Assembly: GCF_014694455.1 (NCBI RefSeq)
Contig: NZ_JAAUWT010000001.1
Location: 62,001 to 126,000, forward strand
Origin: Vibrio sp. S9_S30
Lineage (GTDB): Bacteria > Pseudomonadota > Gammaproteobacteria > Enterobacterales > Vibrionaceae
DNA: 64,000 nt
Direction: 5' to 3'
This document shows positions 58,283-64,000 of the stretch, in pieces. Each line of letters begins with the position of its first letter. Position 1 is the first letter of the stretch. Under the pieces are notes generated by a model. It saw only the letters and a list, made by a program, of their open reading frames with translations. It made no database searches and had not been told where the DNA came from. The position numbers were made by a program, and so were the translations under genes.

Positions 58283-58918
58283 ATGGCTGTAGCTGCCAAT
58301 AAACGTTCCGTGATGACTCTATTTTCTAGTGCTTCTGATATGTACAGCCACCAGGTTCGTATTGTTCTGGCTGAGAAAGGGGTGAGTTTCGAAGTTGAAC
58401 TGGTTGATGAAGCAAACTTACCAAGTGAGCTTATCGAACTAAACCCTTATAAGACAGTGCCAACCTTGGTTGACCGTGAACTAGCACTATATAACTCCAA
58501 GATTATCATGGAGTATCTGGACGAGCGTTTCCCGCACCCGCCATTGATGCCTGTCTACCCTGTTGCCCGTGGGAACAGCCGTTTGATGATGTTCCGTATT
58601 GAGAACAACTGGTATTCTTTGGCAGAAAAGGTACAGAAAGGGAACGCTGAAGAAGCCGAATCTGCTCGCACTAAATTGCGTAATGATCTACTTACTCTTG
58701 CTCCAATTTTTGCAGAATACGAATACTTCATGAGTGAAGAGTTCAGCTTAATCGATTGCTACTTGGCTCCGCTTCTATGGCGTTTACCTACTTTAGGCAT
58801 TGATTTGATTGGACCTGGTTCGAAAGAACTTAAGATTTACATGAATCGCGTATTTGAGCGTGATTCATTCTTAGCTTCTTTAACAGAAGCTGAACGTGAA
58901 ATGCGTTTGGTTCGTTAA
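58283..58918 (+). CDS. sspA: Stringent starvation protein A
   Basis: RNA-polymerase-associated protein with a glutathione-S-transferase fold, important in stationary phase and acid stress. Start at 58283 (MAVAANKRSVMTLFS) has CTGGAGG upstream and gives 211 residues. The GST-N thioredoxin-like part (about 8-85) contains PYKTVPTLVDRELALYNSKI; the GST-C helical part follows. Coupled to sspB by a TAATG overlap. Confidence 0.97.
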   Translation: MAVAANKRSVMTLFSSASDMYSHQVRIVLAEKGVSFEVELVDEANLPSELIELNPYKTVPTLVDRELALYNSKIIMEYLDERFPHPPLMPVYPVARGNSRLMMFRIENNWYSLAEKVQKGNAEEAESARTKLRNDLLTLAPIFAEYEYFMSEEFSLIDCYLAPLLWRLPTLGIDLIGPGSKELKIYMNRVFERDSFLASLTEAEREMRLVR

Positions 58919-59400
58919 TGGATATAGATAGAATGACGCCTCGTCGCCCTTATTTGGTACGTGCATTTTATGAGTGGTTGGTTGATAACGACTTAACCCC
59001 ACACTTAGTTGTTGATGCTACGTTGCCTGGTGTTCGAGTTCCTGAAGAGTTTATTCAAGATGGTCAAATCATTTTGAATATTGCTCCACGTGCGGTAGGT
59101 AACTTGGAAATGGGCAATGATGCAATTACTTTTAATGCCCGTTTTGGCGGTAAACCTCATTCTGTCATCGCACCTCTTTACGCAGTGCATGCGATATATG
59201 CTCGTGAGAACGGTGCAGGAACTATGTTTGAACCTGAAGAAGGCTACATAGATGCAGAGGAAGGTATTGTTGAGGAAAACTCTGAAGATATTGGATTTGA
59301 TGTTGTTGACAGCACTGCAAAATCCGAGCATGAAGAGTCCCCAGATACTCCGTCACCTGCAAGACCGAAAGGTCGCCCTAGCTTAAGAGTCGTCAAATAG
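58918..59400 (+). CDS. sspB: ClpXP adaptor SspB
   Basis: Delivers ssrA-tagged proteins to ClpXP. The 160 residues have the substrate-binding domain (about 5-110, RPYLVRAFYEWLVDN, NIAPRAVGNLEMGND, FGGKPHSVIAPLYAV), an acidic flexible linker and the C-terminal ClpX-binding tail RPSLRVVK. The start overlaps the sspA stop by one base. Confidence 0.97.
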   Translation: MDIDRMTPRRPYLVRAFYEWLVDNDLTPHLVVDATLPGVRVPEEFIQDGQIILNIAPRAVGNLEMGNDAITFNARFGGKPHSVIAPLYAVHAIYARENGAGTMFEPEEGYIDAEEGIVEENSEDIGFDVVDSTAKSEHEESPDTPSPARPKGRPSLRVVK

Positions 59401-59430
59401 TTACTCCGTTTCTATTCTCTAACGAATACA

Positions 59431-59460
59431 AAAAAGCAGCGAACTTTCGCTGCTTTTTAT
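59431..59460. terminator. Terminator between sspB and dolP
   Basis: AAAAAGCAGCGA pairs with TCGCTGCTTTTT around ACTT. A and T tracts on both sides suit the convergent genes. Confidence 0.85.
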
Positions 59461-59512
59461 TTGAGATAAAAAGATCAATTCATTTGGGTTCAGCCATTAC
59501 CCAGAACCAAAG

Positions 59513-60076
59513 TTATTCAGTTATTTCAAAAGCTCGAATAACTTGCTTTACACCGGATATATTACGAGCGATGTCGGTCGCAATATCGGCTTGCTCTGGT
59601 GTAACATACCCAAGTAAGAAAACTTCCCCATTTTCAGTGATGACTTTGATTTTTACCGTTGTCAGGTTCTTGTTAGCAATCAAACTGGCTTTCACTTTGG
59701 TGGTAATCCAGCTGTCGTGTGTAATGGTTTGTAAATCGAGTAGTGGACGAACGCGCAACTGATTAGATACGCTTACTACTCCCTCAGTATTGGACACTCT
59801 AGCACCAAACTGATCTTTATAATCTTGACTAACAGCCTGCCCGATGAGAATCAATTTACCGCGAAAAGCGGTGGCTGTCGCTTTTACGTTTCCAGTATAA
59901 GGGGCTTTATTCCCAATGCCCGCTACCTCAAATTCCAATTGACTATCTTGCCATTGCTCTTGAGTGGTACGCGTATCTGAAACGATATTAGCGGTGGTTG
60001 CTGCGCCTGCAACCAGCAATCCAGCGCAGCCAGTAAGGCAAAAACTGCACGCTGCGGTTAAAATCCATTTTTTCAT
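59513..60076 (-). CDS. dolP: Outer-membrane lipoprotein DolP (two BON domains)
   Basis: Lipoprotein that supports outer-membrane integrity and the BAM complex (formerly YraP). Start at 60076 (MKKWILTAAC) follows AGAGGAAC. The lipobox ends LTGC with the lipidated Cys17. BON domains lie at about 45-112 (ATAFRGKLILIGQAVSQDYKD, which ends by about 90) and 120-187 (VKIKVITENGEVFLLGYVTP). It is downstream of diaA, as in E. coli. Confidence 0.94.
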   Translation of the reverse strand: MKKWILTAACSFCLTGCAGLLVAGAATTANIVSDTRTTQEQWQDSQLEFEVAGIGNKAPYTGNVKATATAFRGKLILIGQAVSQDYKDQFGARVSNTEGVVSVSNQLRVRPLLDLQTITHDSWITTKVKASLIANKNLTTVKIKVITENGEVFLLGYVTPEQADIATDIARNISGVKQVIRAFEITE

Positions 60077-60115
60077 TTCTGTTCCTCTAGTCAAAATGAA
60101 TGGCAGGTTATCTAG

Positions 60116-60709
<594 letters not shown>

Positions 60710-61078
60710 TTATCCTTGAGTTATCGCGTTCTTTATCCACTCAACTTGGCGTCCCTCATCATGAATGGCGATGACGTCAAACCGGAAATCGGTATCGTAA
60801 GGAGATAAGTTGTTCTTGCTTAGCCATATCATAGCGGCTTTGACCAGCTTTCGTTGTTTTGCTGGTGTGACCATTTCCGCTGCGTGCCCATAGTGGCTTT
60901 GCTTACGATACTTTACCTCAACAAACACGAACGTGTTGCGTTCTTTCATGATCAAATCTAATTCACCCACTTTGGTGTTAAAGTTAGATTCGATTGGTTT
61001 TAACCCTTTACCAGTAAGATAGCTACTGGCAAAGGATTCGTATCGTTCACCTAACGCCCTACGATTAAATAGACTCAT
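60710..61078 (-). CDS. yraN: UPF0102 endonuclease-fold protein YraN
   Basis: Predicted Holliday-junction-resolvase-like nuclease, 122 residues, function unproven. Start at 61078 (MSLFNRRALGERYESFA). The PD-(D/E)XK core is visible: NTKVGELDLIMKE and FVFVEVKYRKQSHYG (about 44-74). Its start overlaps the lpoA stop by 14 bases, so the two are translationally linked. Confidence 0.94.
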   Translation of the reverse strand: MSLFNRRALGERYESFASSYLTGKGLKPIESNFNTKVGELDLIMKERNTFVFVEVKYRKQSHYGHAAEMVTPAKQRKLVKAAMIWLSKNNLSPYDTDFRFDVIAIHDEGRQVEWIKNAITQG

Positions 61079-62864
61079 GCTCAGCCCAGCTAACTTCGCG
61101 CTGAACCACACACTCGTTATTAATGGTTAGAGTGCCAGTTTGCCCCTTAACGGAGTATTCTGGCATAACTTTCATTTGTGGCAACTCTAAGATGAGTTTA
61201 TAGGCGTCCATTCCAAGCGCATGCAAGCGTTTTTCTACATTACCACTTTTTGGCCAGTTTTCTTCGAGTTGTGCTTTTAAAGTTGAGTTTTGCTCAATGA
61301 GCATAGGAATATCGCTGTATACGACACCGCCTAAATCCTCATACTGGCGCTTTTTCCCACTATTGCTACGCGAATTTGAAAACAGCTTAGGAGGCGTTGT
61401 GTCTGGATTGATGGCCACTTCGATAAAAGGTTTAATGAGCGCAAGTTCGGAACTTTTAGCCACAACATATACCGCATCAACATCTCGACGGCTACGTGGC
61501 TGAGACTCAGTTTGAAGATTAATTAGGCGGTTAAGCTGCGCAATACGAGCTTGGCTGTCTGCCAGACCAAAGATGGAATTGATGTTCTTTTGAAGCTGAG
61601 ATTTGTTACCAAAATAGCTGAATGCGGCTGGGTTGTTACTGTACTTTTCCCATTCAGATTTGAATGCTTGGGTGACTCGTTCACCAAAACTCCCTGTGGG
61701 AGCAAGGATCAGTGGGTACTGGAATCCATTTGCAAATAGGTGTTTGGCTGCCTGAGCGACTTCTTGTTCTGGAGAGAGGGTGAAATAACAGACACGAGTC
61801 TCGGGTAACTTTTCGTCTGGTATATTTAGCGCAAGCATCGGCAGTTGTGTGGATTGCTGAAGCACTTCCACTTGATCTTTTACCAGTGGACCAACAACAA
61901 AATCTACATAACGTCTTTCAAGCTCTTGCAGTATTTCATCGGTTGAAAGTGCCGCGGAATCTAGAACCGTCAGCGTTGCCGTATCTTCACGATTAAAATC
62001 ATCCATCATCGCATGAATGAACCCGTCACGTATCAACTGACCTTGCTTTCCATATTTGCCGCTGAGAGGCAATACTAGCCCAGTATTCTTGGGCTTGATG
62101 ATCTCTAAGGCGAGAATGGCTTGGATGTCATCAGGTGTATAAACGTTAGCTGGATGTTCTGGATTTGCCTCAAACCAAGCTGCTAACGTATTTTTGAGTT
62201 GAGCTGGGTTACCCGAGATGGTTTTCATATAAACAGCAAGTTGAAGCCAGCCTTGTAATTCAGCTTCCCCTTCTTCTGCTTTTAAAGACGTAATATCGTA
62301 CTCAGAGTAAGTGTTCAGATTGAGCCAAATATTCTTATGGTTTTGAGTCTGTGCATCTTGAGGCAAATACAGATTTGCTGCGATGTACTCGCGACTCGCA
62401 TTTAAATGATCCGATAGCAATTCAAATAATTGTGCTCGAAATTCATGGTACTCGACCCACTGAGCATTGCTTAACTCCCACCAAGGCTGATAATTCAGGT
62501 TCTGTAGAGCGGATTGAACGTTGCCAGTGCGAAAGAGCCATTGCGCTTGGGATATTTGCCATTCAGCCATCTGAACAGGTGATAAAGCTTGCTTAGAGAG
62601 ACGTTTTACTAAATGATCGGCTCTGACCAGATCATTTTCCTGCAACGCTGCTTTTAATGCCATGATCAGTAGATCATTTTGAATGCCACCTTTCGCTATA
62701 TCGGCTTGCATGACATAGGCTTGTGCACTTTGCGTAGGATCTTGCGTAACGTCAATATTCACCGGTGTTTGTGAAGTTGTCGAACACGCTGCTAAAGTCA
62801 CTGCCAAGGCGATAGGGGTCAGAAGGCGTGGTACACTAAATTTATTCGGGTGCTTCATAGCCAT
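61065..62864 (-). CDS. lpoA: Penicillin-binding-protein activator LpoA
   Basis: Outer-membrane lipoprotein that reaches through the periplasm to activate PBP1a. In 599 residues: signal peptide with lipobox LAAC (lipidated Cys27), a TPR-like helical N-domain (about 30-250), and a C-domain of periplasmic-binding fold (about 260-590, GLVLPLSGKYGKQGQLIRDG and DFVVGPLVKDQVEVLQQ). First gene of lpoA-yraN-diaA-dolP and divergent from rsmI, as in E. coli. Confidence 0.95.
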   Translation of the reverse strand: MAMKHPNKFSVPRLLTPIALAVTLAACSTTSQTPVNIDVTQDPTQSAQAYVMQADIAKGGIQNDLLIMALKAALQENDLVRADHLVKRLSKQALSPVQMAEWQISQAQWLFRTGNVQSALQNLNYQPWWELSNAQWVEYHEFRAQLFELLSDHLNASREYIAANLYLPQDAQTQNHKNIWLNLNTYSEYDITSLKAEEGEAELQGWLQLAVYMKTISGNPAQLKNTLAAWFEANPEHPANVYTPDDIQAILALEIIKPKNTGLVLPLSGKYGKQGQLIRDGFIHAMMDDFNREDTATLTVLDSAALSTDEILQELERRYVDFVVGPLVKDQVEVLQQSTQLPMLALNIPDEKLPETRVCYFTLSPEQEVAQAAKHLFANGFQYPLILAPTGSFGERVTQAFKSEWEKYSNNPAAFSYFGNKSQLQKNINSIFGLADSQARIAQLNRLINLQTESQPRSRRDVDAVYVVAKSSELALIKPFIEVAINPDTTPPKLFSNSRSNSGKKRQYEDLGGVVYSDIPMLIEQNSTLKAQLEENWPKSGNVEKRLHALGMDAYKLILELPQMKVMPEYSVKGQTGTLTINNECVVQREVSWAEHESI

Positions 62865-62926
62865 GAGTTCTTGTTAAACAAATACAAAATTGTCTCTATA
62901 TTAATCGTTGAAGTGATGGTAAACAA

Positions 62927-63790
62927 ATGACAGACAACAATTCTTCCCCGTCTGAGGTCTCAACTCTCTATATTGTTCCCACCCCAATCGGAAATTTGGG
63001 CGATATTACGCAGCGAGCAATAGAAGTATTATCCAGCGTGGATCTTATCGCGGCTGAAGATACTCGCCATACAGGCAGGTTACTTTCCCACTTTAATATA
63101 TCGACGAAAACATTCGCTCTGCATGATCACAATGAACAGCAAAAAGCGCAAGTATTGGTTGATAGACTGCAACAAGGGCTTTCTATTGCTCTGGTTTCCG
63201 ATGCAGGAACGCCATTAATCAGTGATCCAGGGTATCACCTAGTGAATCAATGTCGTCAGGCGGGGGTCAAAGTTGTGCCATTACCTGGTGCGTGTGCTGT
63301 GGTGACCGCATTGAGCGCAGCGGGGCTGCCATCCGATAGATTCAGCTTTGAAGGTTTTCTTCCGCCAAAAAGCAAAGGTCGAAAAGATAAATTTCTTGAA
63401 ATTGCTAAGGTTGAGCGTACCTGTATTTTTTATGAGTCTCCACACCGCATCATGGATTCTCTCAAAGATATGCTGGAGATCCTTGGGGCTGATAGAGAAG
63501 TGGTTCTTGCTCGGGAGCTGACCAAAACGTATGAGACGATTCAAGGGATGCCACTGGGGGATCTCATTTCTTGGATTGAAGAGGATGACAACCGTAAAAA
63601 AGGTGAAATGGTGCTGCTTATCCACGGTTATCGAGAGCAAGTCACGGAAGCGATCCCAGAAGAGGTGACTCGCACGTTGAGTATTTTAACCAAAGAATTA
63701 CCACTTAAAAAAGCGGCAGCGATGACAGCGGAAATATACAATCTCAAAAAAAATGCATTGTATAAATGGGGACTAGAGCATTTAGATTGA
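62927..63790 (+). CDS. rsmI: 16S rRNA (cytidine-1402-2'-O)-methyltransferase
   Basis: Methylates the ribose of C1402 in the ribosomal decoding centre. The 287 residues contain [18 protein letters not shown] (about 14-31), [29 protein letters not shown] and [19 protein letters not shown], the SAM-binding tetrapyrrole-methylase fold. It lies divergent from lpoA and upstream of rnpB. Confidence 0.97.
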   Translation: MTDNNSSPSEVSTLYIVPTPIGNLGDITQRAIEVLSSVDLIAAEDTRHTGRLLSHFNISTKTFALHDHNEQQKAQVLVDRLQQGLSIALVSDAGTPLISDPGYHLVNQCRQAGVKVVPLPGACAVVTALSAAGLPSDRFSFEGFLPPKSKGRKDKFLEIAKVERTCIFYESPHRIMDSLKDMLEILGADREVVLARELTKTYETIQGMPLGDLISWIEEDDNRKKGEMVLLIHGYREQVTEAIPEEVTRTLSILTKELPLKKAAAMTAEIYNLKKNALYKWGLEHLD

Positions 63791-63859
63791 GGACAACGAA
63801 GCATTTGAGTGAGTTTTATACGATTTACATGAAAAATATCGTTAAGGCTAGTGAGCCCC

Positions 63860-63888
63860 TAGACAGTAGGCGTCTATCTCTATACAAT
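63860..63888 (+). promoter_or_regulatory. Promoter of rnpB
   Basis: TAGACA (63860-63865), 17 bases, TACAAT (63883-63888). The predicted start falls at about 63895-63897, the first base of the RNA inferred by alignment with E. coli RNase P RNA. Confidence 0.7.
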
Positions 63889-63896
63889 CCGCGGTC

Positions 63897-64000
63897 GGAG
63901 TTGACTGGGTAGTCGCTGCTTCGTTGATGTCCTTCGGGAGACTGACGGAGGGGAGGAAAGTCCGGGCTCCATAGAGCAGGGTGCCAGGTAACGCCTGGGG
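63897..64000 (+). ncRNA. rnpB: RNase P RNA, 5' part (3' end outside window)
   Basis: Catalytic RNA that removes tRNA 5' leaders. About 104 bases are visible of an expected 350-400. GGAGTTGACTGGGTAGTCGC aligns with the E. coli 5' end, and the universally conserved GAGGAAAGTCCGGGCTCCAT (63950-63969) and CAGGGTGCCAGGTAACGCCT follow. The 5' base is set by this alignment and by the promoter spacing, so it may be off by one or two. Confidence 0.97.

Overview
The window is chromosomal DNA of a gammaproteobacterium in the family Vibrionaceae, most likely genus Vibrio. The evidence is luxS together with a LuxR/HapR/LitR-type TetR quorum-sensing regulator between lpd and hpt, a pilABCD type IV pilus cluster joined to coaE-zapD-yacG, a gspAB (exeAB) pair, petABC inserted between rpsI and sspA, and E. 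coli-like core operons around ffh-rpsP-trmD, tolC-nudF-cpdA-parEC and lpoA-diaA-dolP. It is almost entirely core genome. I see no prophage, insertion sequence, CRISPR array, toxin-antitoxin module or defence island, and no tRNA or rRNA gene. The last ~100 bases are the 5' end of rnpB.

Layout. 1-6.3 kb: C-terminal part of gshA, an SLT-like lipoprotein, luxS, then corB and ypjD on the minus strand, a ~300 bp inverted-repeat-bounded intergenic element, and ffh. 6.6-9.3 kb: rpsP-rimM-trmD-rplS and mutT. 9.4-16.6 kb (minus): nadC, then pilA-pilB-pilC-pilD-coaE-zapD-yacG. 16.8-24.5 kb: ampD, pdhR-aceE-aceF-lpd with two perfect PdhR operators. 24.7-27.4 kb: the litR-type regulator (minus), hpt, cca (minus). 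27.4-34.5 kb: gspA-gspB, ygiM, pit plus a DUF47 partner, ygiF. 34.8-40.9 kb: a chemoreceptor gene set between ygiF and glnE, then glnE and hldE. 41-49.5 kb: tolC divergent from nudF-yqiB-cpdA-yqiA, then parE-parC. 49.6-54.2 kb: degS, degQ, zapG (minus) and zapE. 54.4-59.4 kb: rplM-rpsI, petABC, sspA-sspB. 59.5-63.8 kb: lpoA-yraN-diaA-dolP (minus) and rsmI; then rnpB.

How the genes work together. Several units are functional modules: pyruvate dehydrogenase under its own pyruvate-sensing repressor; protein targeting (ffh) next to ribosome and tRNA maturation genes; periplasmic quality control (degS, the RseA protease, and degQ, whose upstream region carries a sigma-E-like promoter); type IV pilus assembly; secretin assembly (gspAB); the respiratory bc1 complex; and cell-wall synthesis or recycling (lpoA, ampD, the SLT-like lipoprotein). 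Quorum sensing is represented at both ends of the pathway: AI-2 synthesis (luxS) and the output regulator (LitR/HapR type).

The best candidates for a second look are non-coding: the repeat element at 4504-4799, two sets of short tandem repeats upstream of pdhR, three 16-bp repeats before cpdA, structured leaders before rpsP and rplM, an extended -10 promoter placed directly before a terminator between petC and sspA, and a start-less open frame behind luxS. I did not find a convincing new multi-gene system.
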